64,000 nt of DNA from Mytilus edulis (lineage: Eukaryota; Mollusca; Bivalvia; Mytilida; Mytilidae): contig NC_092345.1 in assembly GCF_963676685.1 (NCBI RefSeq), positions 46,397,838 to 46,461,837 on the forward strand. The letters run 5' to 3'. Within the stretch, counting starts at the first letter, position 1; every line of letters starts with the position of its first letter. The notes under the pieces are model-generated. The model ran no database searches and was not told the DNA's origin. It was given only the letters and a program-made list of their open reading frames with translations. The translations under genes and the position numbers were made by a program. Below, in pieces: positions 1 through 15,000 of the stretch.

Positions 1-2055
1 GACATAAGGATGATAGGAGTTTTTTTTGAAAATATATGATGTGGGCTTTATATCAATGGAACAGCAATCTAACAAACACTACGAACACACAGCAAAACCG
101 TAACAATTATCAATCTCTCTTGATGGATGATCCCGAGAAATCTCGCGAAGGATTGACGAGCGTCTTGTATCAATATAATTGATTTTTGTGTTCAAATTAA
201 CATGATTATAAAGAATTATCTGGGAGCAAACGGGACATTATAAACTTAAGTAGAAGAAACAAAAATCGTAAAAAAACGCAAGACATACTATTTTGAAAAA
301 AGAATACATAAACGGTTTGTAGAGATATTGTTATATTGCTGATATCTTGACCTCAAGATATATTTTTTAATGTATATTTTTTGAAGATGTATTGCCTTCT
401 TACCGACCTTCAGTTCTGGCTGTCTTCATATATGCAAGATCCCTGTCTATGGTGAAAAATAAGTGTTTTTTTTAACTTTTAAACTTGGCCGTACTTCATG
501 AAATCAAGAAATGCGCTTAAAATGAAGACAATTGTTTTTTTATAGATTTTTTATATTCCTATGTATTCCACTTGCTATGAAACGTAATGCATTGTCATGC
601 GCATATTTTTGGAAAATAAGTAGAATAACAAAATACCAAACTCCGAGAAAAAATCAAAACGGAAAGTCTGTAATTATTACCAATGTAATTTCAACTGATC
701 GGGGCGGAGCTTACGTTTTAATTTGCATGAGGACAGTCGATTTGAAAATGTGTGTGATAACGATGATTGCCGTTATAGTTATTACTGATTTCTAATCACC
801 AAACAGTGACCTCAAAGGAATTTACAAAAGAATGACTGGACAATGGATTGATGAGTGTATCCTAAAACACCTATCTATAGATGGAATGGTTTATTATGAA
901 CGAACTGGATAAACTCCGCCCAGTCAAGTGAAATAAATTGAGTAATATCTTATTAGTGGGCTTGATACAAAACGTTTAGGAAGATAAATCTATAAAAAAA
1001 AAAATACAAAACCGAAAAAGCTAACAAGAAATGAACTTCCCCTTTCTCTAGACAACAACCCTAGGAGGAAAATGGAAAGATGAATCCGCTTAGAACTTTT
1101 GTTGTACTTTGTTAATCGTAGACATGTTTAGCTCATTGATAGTCATGTTTGTCTAGGCTAAATGAAAGTGTGAAATAGCGCTTAAGGTTCAGAATATAGA
1201 CAAAGTACAGATACATATTATAAGTCAATTGACAGCGACCTTTGGCAGTTATAATAAATCATAAATGTATCATCAAGATAATCGCTAACTACCATGAATG
1301 ACAATAGCTTTATATATCACATCTAGATATAGTATTTACAGGTCAATCTATTTATATAGTGTTTTAAGATTATAATTATACCAATAAAGGATTAGGGAAA
1401 ATTTCCCCTGAATTTATTTCACGCCATGTCCACTTTCATTTTTTTTTCAATAAATACATATACATAGTATCACAGCCAAACAAGTGTGAGTTATGCTTCC
1501 AACAATATTTAACTTATTTCTAAACCGGGAATCAAATACTAAACATAGGAAAAATGCTTAAAACCGCAATTCTAATTGATTTTGCAAATTTCGAGTATTC
1601 GTCCCTACAATGTTCAAGGTAATTGATAATAGAAGTAAAGCTATGTTTTGATTTTCAGATACAAAAACACGCAAAATAAGCGTTTTGTTTTTTTTAAATA
1701 GCTTTTGACAACAGCAAAAGGCTGCGCTGAATAACTTCCCTATTTTTAAGGAAGAAGGCTAAACAATTGAAAAGCTGTTTTAAGTAAAGATTCGACAAAT
1801 TTAAGATTTTGCTCTGCTGAGTGAAACAAATGAAGAAGAAATTGAACATACTACTTTTCATATATTTGATATATGTTACACTGATTTGTTTTATTTTGAG
1901 TTTGGTTTCCCCCGAAAGTCACTATTATGAGAATGATAACACAATTAAATTATTATTATGATTTTTAATTTCCTCTTTGTATTATCTTATTTTTTTTAAT
2001 TGGATGTAAAGGAAGTTATTCCTTATTTATAAGATCAATTATATTAGCCATATTA

Positions 2056-2270
2056 ATAATGCATGTTTTAGGCTCCACAAAATAAATAAAATGTAATACT
2101 CTCAAGTTGCTATAACTATGAATCAAAGTTTCGTATTAGAAATGTTACCTTCTATCAGCCTTCTAAACAGTGCATGTTTTAGGCTCCACATCCAAAAATG
2201 AATAAAATGTACTACGTGTCAGTTGCTTTTACTACAAACCAAAGCATCATATTAGGAAATGTTACAAGGA
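2056..2270. repeat. Imperfect tandem duplication, about 110-bp unit
   Basis: Two successive copies share GCATGTTTTAGGCTCCACA, then AATAAAATGTA, then CATATTAGGAAATGTTAC-like sequence. The second copy begins near 2,170. Divergence is roughly 20%, so the duplication is not recent. No coding capacity is seen. Confidence 0.6.
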
Positions 2271-4289
2271 AAAACAGAACATCTATCATGATATAACAAT
2301 AAACAACTCGTAAGGTAATAAGCTTTATAAGGCTGATTCAGCTGTTTTCTAAGAGGTTCACTGATCGATTTATCAGGTGTCCTTTGTAATTAGGAATTGT
2401 AGATGCTGCAATCAATTTCTTATCAAGACGACAAATCAATGCGGCTGGACAGCTTCCGAACAATAACTTCAACAAGGTTTGACCTTGTTTATACTTTTGT
2501 CTTTCACTGAAACAGATTTTTAGTCTCTAATGTATGATGTTTTTGACATGCCTTCATCTCTATCTAATTCAACTACCGGTTTCTTATTTTTCTCAAAGAC
2601 TCGCGTTTTCTCGTGTTCATAACGCAATTATCTTCTAACTTGATTAGATGGAATTTCTAATTTTTGTGTAATTATGAAAAAAAAGGTGTGGTATGCTTGA
2701 TAACTCTTCTAAAGATACCCAAAATGGGACACAGAAATTAACAACTATATTATAGGTCACCGCAAAGCCTTCAACAATGAGCAAAATTAAACTGTTCAAC
2801 AAACTGTTGGTAGACATGAAATATACAGCGTAGCGTATCCTCAATCTGCTCTTTTTAAGGGACGACATCAAAAGATCGATGTAGGATAAAAAAAACTTAA
2901 ATCAAATAGTTTGGTCAACATTGCTGCAAGTTTTATTAATCTAAAATCGATTTTACATATATCCCTATTGGTCAATCAATTTTTCCAAAATTAAGTTAAG
3001 AGGGGGGTGGGGGTCAGTGAAAAAAATATGTGAATTAAGTTTTTTATCCTTCATTGAAGTTTTGATGTCGTCCCTAATATGTATCTGTTTTGCAGTGCAG
3101 GATGTATAAATACCCAGCCACGTCCAGTTTGTTGGGTATATTTCAACTAAATTTGAATGTCTTTTGCTGTTTTCTTTTAATATTTGTTTGTTGTTATTCT
3201 TGTTTCGGTTTATTTCACTAACACTATTTTTCGTTTTTAAATTATTCAATTTTTAATGACGAACTCCTTTCTACATTTTCTGGTACAAAACAAATAAATT
3301 AGTAACACATAATAATTCGGAATTCAATTAATCATATTGACAAAGAATATTTTGATTATGACAAACATTGTCAAAAATATATGTATCTAAAAAATGAGAT
3401 ATTTCAAAATTTAGTTGTACATGTTACTGAAATTATAAGAATATTATACATTAAAAGAGAAGCCTATAACTATTATCTATTAATAACAGTTTCATATTGT
3501 AAAGCTGGACATAATACAGTAAAAATCCAAATCGACAATAAATTGAATTATTTTTGTTTAAAACAACGGTCAGCGGAATTTTTCCCTTATTTTAATCAAG
3601 GAAATAATATGAAATGATAAGCCATAGTAAGATTAAGTAGGTTTTGAAAAAAGATAAACCGGGTTGAAGAGGGAACAAGAACAACCTTACATTTAAACTA
3701 CAACCGGAAATGGGAATGTTGGTTACCAGCAATAGAGCGTTCTTGCAATGTATAGCAGCGTGACACTCTACCAACAAGAAGATTTGCATCTAAAACCGTT
3801 AAATTGTGCATGCCGAACGGGGCAGCTGATGAACACCCCCGCACAGTCAGAAATGTCGAGTTGACCATATATCTATTTCCCCAGTCACGTATTTGGGCTT
3901 GAAGTGGTAAAGACGTTCCTTTTATGAAATATCAAACGCTAAGCCTGGTGTTACCAATCGTGCACACCAAATGTGGAATAAAAGGAATACAATATATATT
4001 GTTTATTTATTTGTCAATTATAAATCGTAAATAATTTAAATAAATGGTAGTAGTTTATGTCAGTACCAAAAACACTGATTACTGAGTTAACAAATGAAAA
4101 GCCGAATTCATAAACGGTTAACTTTACCTGGGGGTGGGGGTGGGGTATATGATATTTTATTTTCTTAAAATAGGAACTATTTTTTTCACGGTTTTGAAAA
4201 ATTCATTGTCTTTGGGTTTCTGTTTTGTTCTTGTTTAATGCACTAAATCATAGGACCGAACTGTAAGTGGTCAATCGTTGATATTTATT

Positions 4290-4390
4290 TGCTTCTCTGA
4301 TGTATGTTCTGCTATAAAAAAAAATGTATTTGTATTGTTTGCACTGATAAGCATAATGTGCTTAAAGTAATAAAGAATTGAATTGAATTT
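4290..4390 (+). mobile_element. 3' tail fragment of a non-LTR retrotransposon
   Basis: The segment ends TAATAAAGAATTGAATTGAA, a polyadenylation-like signal running into short TTGAA repeats. The preceding TGTATTTGTATTGTTTGCACTGATAAG resembles 3' ends of invertebrate LINEs with TTGAA-type tails. Only about 100 bp remain and no reverse transcriptase is visible. The call rests on the tail pattern. Confidence 0.45.
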
Positions 4391-5334
4391 ATTGTACCGA
4401 TATTCTTTTTATGCTAAATCAAATGTATACTCAATTAAGAGTTATAAACCAATTAACTGTATATGCATTTGAACATTTCTTTTAAACAGAAAGAAATCAA
4501 TTTAATTGTTTTATTTGACAGCTTGTAGATATAGACTTCTTTAAATATGATAAGTAAATGATTTGTAAATCATTGGAAAACAACTTGTCAGTCACATACA
4601 ATGTTATTACGATACGCATTATTTTAATTTTTTTTTTTATCAAAACTACAATCTTCTTGCTTGAAAAGTAAAATCTATGATGTTTAAGCTAAATCTAACG
4701 TTACACGGTTATTAAGGCTATGAATATATCAATGACTAAGTAGATCAATACACATCTTATTTTTTATGACTGAATGAACAATACGGGAATACCTGTAGAT
4801 TTTAAGAGTTAATGGCTGGATTTTAAAGTTATGTTTGTAACAGTATAAATTTTATTTGCTTAACTTTTCAGTTACTATGATCACACCTGTGCGAAGCTCC
4901 GGGGTTGGGAGTAAGAACCTCACAAACATTTTTATGATTAAGACCTTTCTTGTTTGTTTAAACGTGTAGCAGACGATATTTATAGAACAGGAAAACGGTC
5001 GGCTGCTTCTTGATCAATACATGGCCATATATGAATATTCAGAGTGGGAGTCTCCTATCCCCGTGTAACTTTGGACAATCGTACCTGCACAGTGAAGAAT
5101 TAATTACAGTTGAATCATATCAAGAGCACATTTAGACTTTTATTTTACTAAATGTTTTCGGGCATGGGTGTTGTAACACGTGACAACAGAAACCAATCCT
5201 GAATCGTTTGATAAATTACTACTGTTTTCAACATAATATATATATGGAAGTGAACGTATTAATTTGATGTTGTTTATCGTCGAATGACAGCGCTTTGTAG
5301 GTAGTTACAACGGCTAGAAGGCTCTTCCCATTCA

Positions 5335-5341
5335 TATATAA
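5335..5341 (+). promoter_or_regulatory. TATA box of the intermediate filament gene
   Basis: TATATAA lies 88 nt before the start codon. A pyrimidine-rich TCACTTTCAATTTTCGC stretch about 30 nt downstream is a plausible start site. The spacing fits a TATA promoter with a short 5' leader of roughly 60 nt. Confidence 0.6.
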
Positions 5342-5428
5342 GGAGACTGACTTCATCAATCGGTCCTTTCACTTTCAATTTTCGCTTCAGCTAATAGAGA
5401 GAAGTTTAGTGTGCAATAACCTTCCAAG

Positions 5429-6012
5429 ATGTCTAAGTCTAGCGAGAGGATTACTGAGAAGAGGACAGTGATAACATCCTCGTCTTCTGCCTATGATGAT
5501 GGCGATGACTCTATTTACTATAAGTCTGGAATACAACCTCGACAGTCTACCGTAGTTTCTCGTTCTTCAGTTGGAGGACCTAGTATGAGATCTAGTATTG
5601 GAGGTGGTGGCAGCGGTGGTACCGTTTACTCGCGTACTGTTGAATATGGAATCGGTCGATCATCTGGAATGCAGGGTCTTAGTCCAGGAGGCTATGAAAA
5701 AGTATCGAACTCCGGAGTTCAGACCGTTAAATCAAGCCGAGAGAAGGAGAAGAAAGATATGCAAGATCTAAATGAGCGATTTGCAAATTATATCGAAAAA
5801 GTGAGATTCTTGGAAGCCCAAAATAGGAAGTTAGCATCTGAATTAGAAAACTTGAAAACAAAATGGGGAAAAGAAACAAGTGCTATCAAATCTATGTACG
5901 AACAGGAATTAGCAGAAGCCAGAAAGTTAATAGACGATTTAACAAGAGACAAGAACAAATTAGAAATCCAAAACAGCAGTTTACAAGAAGATATGAACAA
6001 TTTGAGGCGACA
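5429..6012 (+). CDS. Filament gene exon 1: head, coil 1A and start of coil 1B
   Basis: Encodes residues 1-194 plus two bases (donor ACA|GTAAGT). The head is rich in Ser, Arg, Gly and Tyr with a GGGGSGG run, typical of flexible, phosphorylatable head domains. The invariant helix-initiation motif LNERFANYIEKVRFLEAQN begins near residue 114. Heptad coiled coil continues to the exon end. Confidence 0.92.
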
Positions 6013-9000
6013 GTAAGTACTATTCTAAACTTTTATATGATCCATGTTTATGAATAGATCCTATAGTCTTTATTGTGATCAGTTATTTAACATAATCTGT
6101 TATTTCACACTTTTTGCACCGGTTTAACCTGTTAAGTACAAAGGATCAACTGGTCTCTTAAACTTTAATTTGAGTTGTAAACAATAACATACAAGAAACA
6201 CCAATTTAGCAATACAGCTCTTCATTTTACTTGGAATTTATGTCAGTAGGTCTTCAGGTTTTTGGCCTAAATACTTTAAAGTTTATCTTGGTCTACACTG
6301 CATATGTTTCAATAGTTAAGTCTTCCTTCGCCTACACTATGTTTATTCCTTAGGTAGTAATGCAATTTTTAAAGATAATATTCAAATAAAAAAAGATAAA
6401 ACTTGTATTTCATACTTTTTAATAGTAAAATAGTTTGTGGTGAATTTTAACATTTGAGTAAATACGTACACTTGTCATGTCATTCAACAGCTGAATGATA
6501 AAAACACAATAATTACCTTGATTTGACCTGGCTACCGTTATGTTACATAATTTTGCATGTCAGCATATTTATAGAAGGAAAAGTTTACTCTGTGTTGTGA
6601 CTTATGCAAATTAATATCTTTAAAAAGGTGTCTTTAAACTTAAACACTTGTAGTTTACACCATTCAAGTAGTCCAGCAACAATTAATATTATCGTGGTCA
6701 TGTCACATTGTATTAGCACTGTTGTGTTCCTCGGCCGCTTCGTTTTCCATTCAATTCTTATTTACATTAGTGCATAAAGTGTGCATAATCGAATATCTAC
6801 CTTTTGACGTAAAAGCCACATGGATAAAAAAAAAAGATATGTAGACTAAGAAATCATACATACATTAGTTAACTATTATAGTCAGGTGTATACACAAAAT
6901 GTTAAGCTATAAATCGTCATGTTTCTTAAAAAGTACAGTACATGTAGTTCAAAAAATGCAGCTGACCTTACAAAACAGTATTTGGGTATCTTTTCAAATA
7001 ATCTACCTTCAATCTTGAACTTATCGAAACTGGCTAAAGTAGTTATTGCTTAAATACAGTACGATCTTATACTTTTCATTCAAAATTTAGTATAATAGAA
7101 GTAAATTAGATCTGACTTATCCCTTTATAGGGTTATCTGTTGGCCAACTACATGAATAATAAATTACATTATATAGCAGTCTGCTGCATACACGATCTTG
7201 CTGCAACTTCTGATTTCATGCTACAATCTCGCTGGAACTTCTGCTTCTGCTACCTTGCAGACGATCGAACAAATCGTCTGACGAACTCATCACGTTCGGT
7301 ACACAAGACAAAATAGATTATGGTGTAGTGACAATGTCAAACAAAATTGGCCATTAAAAGTGATTAAATGATGGACTTTACGTTTACTTACCATTTATCC
7401 TAAATCAAATTATTACCTTTTGTGTTTAATTTATCGACATCTATTTGTTAAAAGGGCAAGAAGGTCAACGACATTGGTTCAGAAAATGGTTGACATTTTT
7501 AAAATTCACTGAATAAGCGCAAGATGTAACTTCATTCAAGTTAAATGTCAATTTGTAAACGCTGCGACGATGGTTATGCAGATTCAAAGTGATACTATGC
7601 AAAGTGTTTTTATATAGTATTTTAGTACTGACGTTTAATTTATACTAGAATACATCAAAATAATAGAATGTTAGTATACGATTTGGAACGAACGCCTCAT
7701 TAACTAACTTTAGGATAGTTATTTAGAATAATCACCTCACCATTGCTAAGTTATGATAGCCACTTTACAAATTTGAAAGGGATTTCAAACTCGAACAAGC
7801 CTTGTTTCACCCTCCAGTACACAAACAGGGCATTTATTTAGACATAAAATATTTACTACCCAAATATTCAGTTCTTAACAAAAGCTATACTTTATATCTG
7901 TTTATGCAACATTTCTTTTAAAATTGATACATAAGAATTAATATGAATTTTAGATCTGATGATCTAGAACAAAAAGATATGAAACATTTCAATAAGCTTA
8001 TTAACTTTCTTTCTTTATTAGGATAGAAATTGAAAGATAATTTGATTTTAACGATGATTTTTCTCTGAAAGATTTTGAATATTGAAAGAAGATCTATTCA
8101 TTGAATCATCGTTATATATAAATTATTATAGTTTGTCTTACATATATATAAGAATTGGGATGAACAACACAAATTAAGGAATTTCAAATTTTCAAACTAA
8201 AAGATGCAAAAGTACGGTTTTGTATACCTGTATACTTATACCCAAGGGACATATCACTTCACTTGTTTTCGTTCATGCCCGTTTGTTATTAAGATTAATG
8301 ATTTACATGTATGAAAACTGGGAGGTGTTTCAATATCAAAGGTTTTACACGATTTGTCATATAAACAATCTAGTATCTGCTATCTTGCAGAATGTTTACC
8401 TGAAGGAAAAAAAGATGCATTGTCGTTTGGTATTTGTTTTATATATTTTTTAATCAAATATAATTTAATATAACAAATACTAAAAGGAAATTGGTGTTCA
8501 CTTCTAAGAACACTGTCTTACAAAAGCACTTGTTATGTATATTACTAAAGAAAGATCAAACGTTAGCTTTAAATTTAGAATATTTTACAGTTTCAATTTC
8601 ATAGCTGTAAATCAAAGAAGTACTCATCGCGATTCTAGTGTTTAACTTTATTATAACAAACCAAATAAATTTCAAATGTTTGTTTAGATTGTTTACTATT
8701 CTTTACTTAACTTTCGATTCTATATTTGATGAAAGCTTTGAGTTTAATTGAAATTAAATAAATACCTTTCATATAACTTTAACAAAGTAATTCAATTATA
8801 ATTTGTTTCGATATACATCTAATAGGCAATCATTTCACATTAAAAGGACAAATATTGAAAGTTCTCTTTGACCGGTCAGAATTTTTATCGACAAAGAAGT
8901 ATAACATAACTTGTTCCTATGACATCATTGTCATTACCAGAGCATTTCTGGACACCTGCACATGCAGTTTATATTATTTTTATTGCAACAAATGTCACAT

Positions 9001-12000
9001 TTAATATTTTGTTGATCAAATATTGATCCGTGGCCAAAGAAATAATCACCTCTTCTAGTTTTTTATTAGGATGATTAACAGAACCCTGGTATATCGACAC
9101 ACATGGAAAGAGATTTCAGTCATGTTTATATATAGTTAATTTACATTTAGTTAATTCAGGCTTCTGTAAGAGTGTATGGGTTTTCTCAACAGTATCTCAA
9201 ATGTAATAAAATGGCACGTAAGGGGAATGGCATGTTAGTTAGTTTGGTTGGTATATATTTTTAAGACAGCAACACAAAAACATAAAGTATAGAACACTAG
9301 ACAGATGTCTATGCAACATGTTAAGCTCGAAATCTCTCAATTAAATAAAAAATGGGAATAATAAATGTTAGAAAGAAGATGTGGTATGATTGCCAATGAG
9401 ACAACCCTCCACAGGAGACCAAATGACACAGAAATTAACCACTATAGTTAATTCTGCGGTCTTCCATAATTAGCAAAGCTTAAGTTTATATTTGTGTTCT
9501 AGAATATCTTAAACGTTAATGTTTTGTACTTCAGTTAGAAACAGAGACTGTGGCACAACTAATTCTTCTGTTTTTATATTAACTTACATCTTAACAAGTC
9601 TATAAAAGGTCATTTTTGTCAAGAAGGTTTTATAAAGTCTGATTTATAAGCTGCACGAAATCGCTGCTAGACAGCTTTGATTACATTCTTACCGAAATGA
9701 CTACTACTATTAATCTATAGTCATGATAGTTGGCTAAGCGTTGAATATAACCGTACAACTATGCTATAAATATATAATGCTTCTAGCATTTTACAATGCA
9801 AGTTTAAGTTAAATGACAAACTAAAACATATAATTGTGTGAACATTAAGCTGTCTGTCTATTCTGTCTAAAGTAGTTTTATTATCAGAACTAAATTTTAC
9901 TGAATCAGCAACATTCAGTTCATGACCGACTGGTAACTTGGAAACCCCCAGGAGTTTTTAATCTGACTTGGACTATTAATAATTCTTTCAACAAAGATGT
10001 ATTGTAATTGCCTTTTAGGTAGATGTTCTATTATGCTTTGCATCTAAAAGCTTATTGTAAAAACTATACTATACATGTACGTCTCAGTTTAAATTTTTAA
10101 TAATCAAGTGCTAATATTCAATTGAGATACAAACTTTTATTAGATTAAAATATGGGGTCAAATTAGTGGGAAGTAACTTTGAATTAAAAAAAAAAAAAAA
10201 AACAGAAGACCATAACCGCACATCCTATACATTGAAACTTTATATATGACCCATTACATTCTTACGAATATTCTTGCTCTTGACCATTCAAATGAATGGT
10301 ACACTATATTAAATTCTTTTAAGTAAAAATTTAACCTATTAAAGTTTTTTTTTAAACTTTCTGCTAAAGGTCTTTCCCATACCAATGTTTTCTCGGCCTA
10401 CATGTGAAATCTTTAAATAAATGAGTTAATAAAAACTGTCAACTCCATGTTAAATGCTCAATCTAGCCTTATAGATCAAACGAGTTTGTACCATATAATA
10501 ATATGCCTAGCTACAATAAGCAGTCATATTTCCCGTTATAACTATGTGGAACAAACTGGCCTGATGTCTGACTTAGTCATTACGACCTGACGTGACATAA
10601 AGAGACCAACACAGATTATCGATAGTGCAAAGGCTGATTAAGCAGTCAAGGTCATTAAAAAGTTCCATCATCATCAATACAGACAAATTGCCAATCGGTT
10701 GAAAAGTTAAGACGGTAATGGAGTGGGGTTAATGTTTTTTTATACTCCCTATACAATTTACGACTTCCATGACTTTTTGCATTGCGTAATAACAACAGAA
10801 TCAGATGTCGTCTGCTGTTGTATTATTTGAGTATTGCCATGCAGTCTTATTTATTTAAGAACTTTATGAATGTTCATAAAGACTAAATGACACATTCAAA
10901 TAAACAAGCCATTTGATAAACTGTAATTACCATTTCAGTTCATTAAACACTATGCAATATATATGTATACGTCAATATTACCTCATCTTCAACGACATAT
11001 CAAGACTTACATATCGATGCAGATGAAGAACGTCTGTCTAGTGTTTAACTCGTATACACTTTTAATTTACACAATGGAAACTGTAACTGTAATGAGATAT
11101 ACATTGTCTATATACATTTCTAACTTTTCGTATATATATATCCATAAAGCATTGATCAGAGATGAGGTCAAAGATATAAACAATAAATACCTATTTATTT
11201 AAGCTTAAGTAAATTTATATAAACGGGGGTGGGTCTACAGTTGAACATTATAACTTATCAGGTCATAGATATAAACAATGAATACTTATTTATTTAAGGT
11301 CTAGAAAATTCATATAAAAGGGGTCTACACTTGCAGTTTTTGGTGGGGTTCGTGTTGAACAGCTTTAGTTTATTACGCTGTGTTCTGTGTACTACTCTTT
11401 GTCTGTTTGCCTTTTTCTTGTTAAGCCAGTTGTCAGTTTATTTTAGACTTGTGAGTTTGAACGTTCCTCTCATGGTATCTATCGTCCGTCTTTTGCAGAA
11501 TATAGTTCCATAAAAAATGATCAAATGTACCAGAAACAAAATCAATAATTAAAACGACTCTTGTTAGTGACTAAGAGACGGGCGAGGCAGACGTAGAACA
11601 AAAGTAACATTATAACACCCCAAATCTGGTCACAGGTGTTTGTTCTAATCCGTTATGCAATTGTTGGGGTAGTATAAGTATTTAAGGAATTAGGAATAGC
11701 TCCAAAGATTTAGACCAATTAAATTTGGGTTTATATCGTACAAACGACGTTTTTCAACTCATTTCTTTTTCAGAACAAACCATTTAAAAATATTTTCAAA
11801 AGAAAAATTGGTGAAACTTTTAAATGAGATTTCCTGCAAAGAGTTTATAGTTTGGTTTGTTATTGTTAATATCTCAAGCATATTCCGGACGATAACTTCT
11901 TAAATAATGGATCAAATAGGTCGCATAAGGTTAGGGAGTATGGGTCGAGCAGAACAATTTCAACACGGGACTTGGGATATCATGTTTCATATCACCCATA

Positions 12001-15000
12001 CCTGTCCTCAAAATCTCACAGGTCTTCCATTCATTAAAATTTAAGTCTTATACTCTGATACTCTTTCTATTCACTTTCAAATGTCACTCATGAACATTAA
12101 TTGCACCTGAAATATTCACATGTAGAAATATAATATTGGGCTTGCTTGTATATGAAACATTCAATCATTTTAACCTTACATTTTGTCAAAATTGGCAAAC
12201 GATTGGTGCATTCACAACTTTTTTTCTCACACCCATGCAAGTAATAATAATTGATGAGTAACACCATATTTTGTTATAATATTAATATATAAGCACACGG
12301 AGGTTGAACAGGTGAAGGACTCTAATAACTTAGAATACTTATGGTGTTTTCAGTAGGCCGTAGTTGTACATTTGTAGTACACCAACCGTAAAATATTTAT
12401 CATACAAACCCTTTGAAAACAAGTTTAAATTTTCAGTCACTATTAATTCATAAAACCAGAAAATCTATACTATGATTTAAAACGGCATAACTAATACGTT
12501 CGGTAGACCATACTATTTAAATCTACACTAATATAGTATATTTCACCTTGAATTATCTCATTATTAGTTTTAAACTATAATAAGTTGGTGGTTAGAAATT
12601 TACAGTAGTACGAACGAAAACTTGTGTATGCAGATTCAACATAAAGGATCGATTACAAATGAAAACTAATGTATGCAGATGTCAGATAAAGGACACATGC
12701 ATGAAGATTACACAAACACCCACGCTGATATTTCAAATTTTATTATCACTTTGTCATACTTAAAGTTTGAATTATCAAAAGCCTATCATATCTTGAGTTT
12801 ATCCTGCTTTTTAGCTTAAAAAGTAAAAAAAAATACATGTAACTTGACATCTGCATTGAACGCCATTTTCTCTGCATTGAGCCGACACCAGTCGCGATGA
12901 ATAGATCCGTACAAATGACTACCCCGAATCAACTCCACCAGTTAAATCTAATAATACATAATATGACATTGCCAAATAAGTTAACAAATCAATATTTACA
13001 TATGTTAAGAAGTATTTCATTCAAATAATCTTTTAACCAAGGATAAATGTTAAAAAGATCGAAGATCATTCATAATTTTGAACCAATTACATACAAAGTA
13101 GCTTTACTATCTATCAATGGTAGTGTAAAATAGATTGGAAAGATCCCGAGAGTCCTCCAAAACAATAACATATTATAGTCTCCTGTGTTAAGTCAGCATT
13201 TGTTAATGTTTTGCTCACCATACTTTCTTGAATGCCATCTAATTTGAAAGTAAAATTGAGAATGGAAATGGGGAATGTGTCAAAAAGACTTCAATAGGCA
13301 GATGTGAGTGCGGTTTGTGTGACGTTCATCAGAAATATATATATAAAGTTTATGGCCGTTTCAATCCACAATTAATGAATCAAAAACTCAAATTTCTGTT
13401 ATATAACAAAACACAACAAAACCGTATTGACTATTTGATAGACTTGTATCGTATTGTTGTTATTCATTCTTCGCTTGACTTAACCTCAGAATTATCGCTT
13501 GTCGGAAACATGTTGAAAATACAAAATTAAACCAAGCAAAACTTGTATTGATTTTCATAACATTAATATGATGAAAAATAAGTTTTTGTTGACATTCTTT
13601 GCAATACTGCATGGTTTGGGTGATTAAAGTGATAACACTTCAAAATATTTATCAAGAAATATTTCTCTCAAAATCTGTTTTGCATTGTTAATAAAGAAAC
13701 TGCAGAGAACCCACGATGCAACTGCACTTTAATCGCTGTATCATACAAAAATGTGCACGATATTCGTAGAACATAAATGTCTGTTTGTACCCTGCTTTGC
13801 CCGAATGGTAATACATGTATTACTGTTCTCGTACCAGTTCAAACTTGGAGGTTTCTTTGTGGTCCTCAAAGCAATGTTAATTTCTTTGAAAAGAAATTCA
13901 ACCTTTATAAATAGAATACCAAACATTTTAACGCCGATCTTAAGTTTTTTTTCCCCTTTTGTACATGAAGCTCGTACAAATAAAGTTAAAATTTCAGACT
14001 ATATGCGCGTAATGTATGAATACGCTTACTCCATATAAACAACAGTAATACTTGCCTTGTAATTGAATAATAATTTATATACACCTACATGTAAGCACTT
14101 GCTCCTCATAGAAAAGTTATGTCCGGTCTATATTTTTATTATAGAAAATTTACACTAAACATGCTTATTTTAATAGAATGGACGATTTGAAGAAATACCA
14201 TGCAATTGACCAAGAACAGATAAATAAACTGAACCAACAATTATCCGATTATGAAAGCGAGATTAACATGCTCAGAAGAACCATCAGTTCACTTGAGACA
14301 GAAAGAGGAAGAGACAAAGAAAGGATCAACAAACTCCAAAGCGAGGTTGACAGATTAAGAATAGTAAGTAGAAAAAATAACGTTTGATTATTTTTTCCTT
14401 TCTTTTAAACTTTCTAGAGGGTATGTTATGATGCCACTTCAGGTGACAGAAATTATTTACCTTTCTATAGTTCTTTGTATTAACATAAAGTGTGTTCAGT
14501 TTGCGGCTCTCTCATTTTGATCAATCAAATTTACTACACGTAGGTAAGCATTTTTATGAATATATAATTAATCCAGTTTTTAAATCATTTATGCATCGAG
14601 CAAATTTGCTATCAAGATCTATAATGTACAAACACTATTTCTATAGAAGTTAAAGTTAAAGTTGATAAAGTCGATTGAGATACTACGAACAACACTTAAA
14701 AACAGATTTTACGCCGAAAAAGGAAAGAAAAAATCATAATCTTCACACAATATGTATCAAATACATTTCTATACCTCATAATTTTGTATCACAACATCTC
14801 GTACATCAATTTTTTAGTCAAGTTTTAAATTCGAGCGATAACTCACCGATATGTCTACACAAAATTACACCCCATACAAAGTCAGGAGTTGATTGAACTC
14901 GTTAACGTGCAAGAACCATCAATTTAACATTCTTAGACACGTTCCTTATTTTGTAATGTCTGGTTATCTACAATAATTTACTTTGCCATATATCTCTAAG

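Larger units (their letters stand above)
1..5330. other. Intergenic region upstream of the filament gene
   Basis: I see no convincing coding exon here. Open frames are short, AT-driven and lack recognisable domains. The stretch holds a tandem duplication near 2,056-2,270, a degenerate copy of dispersed repeat family A near 2,679-2,785, a LINE-like 3' tail near 4,290-4,390, and a G-rich GGGGGTGGGG tract near 4,130-4,146. Positions 630-690 resemble the start of the dispersed repeat better preserved at 49,478-49,690. Confidence 0.6.
6013..14176 (+). other. Filament gene intron 1 (8.2 kb)
   Basis: AT-rich intron from GTAAGT to TTTTAATAG. It contains a family A dispersed repeat (9,376-9,480), a tandem duplication (11,165-11,335), a minus-strand dispersed repeat (11,340-11,510) and a short fragment at 13,250-13,300. 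I see no extra exon. The 60-95 codon open frames in it have no domain signature and no matching splice sites. Confidence 0.7.

Noticed and set aside
1-5330. Upstream gene or extra 5' exon
   Set aside because: Frames are short, AT-rich and without motifs, and a TATA box directly before the filament start makes an upstream coding exon unnecessary.
5788-6000. Minus-strand frame opposite filament exon 1
   Set aside because: Shadow of the coiled-coil coding sequence on the + strand.
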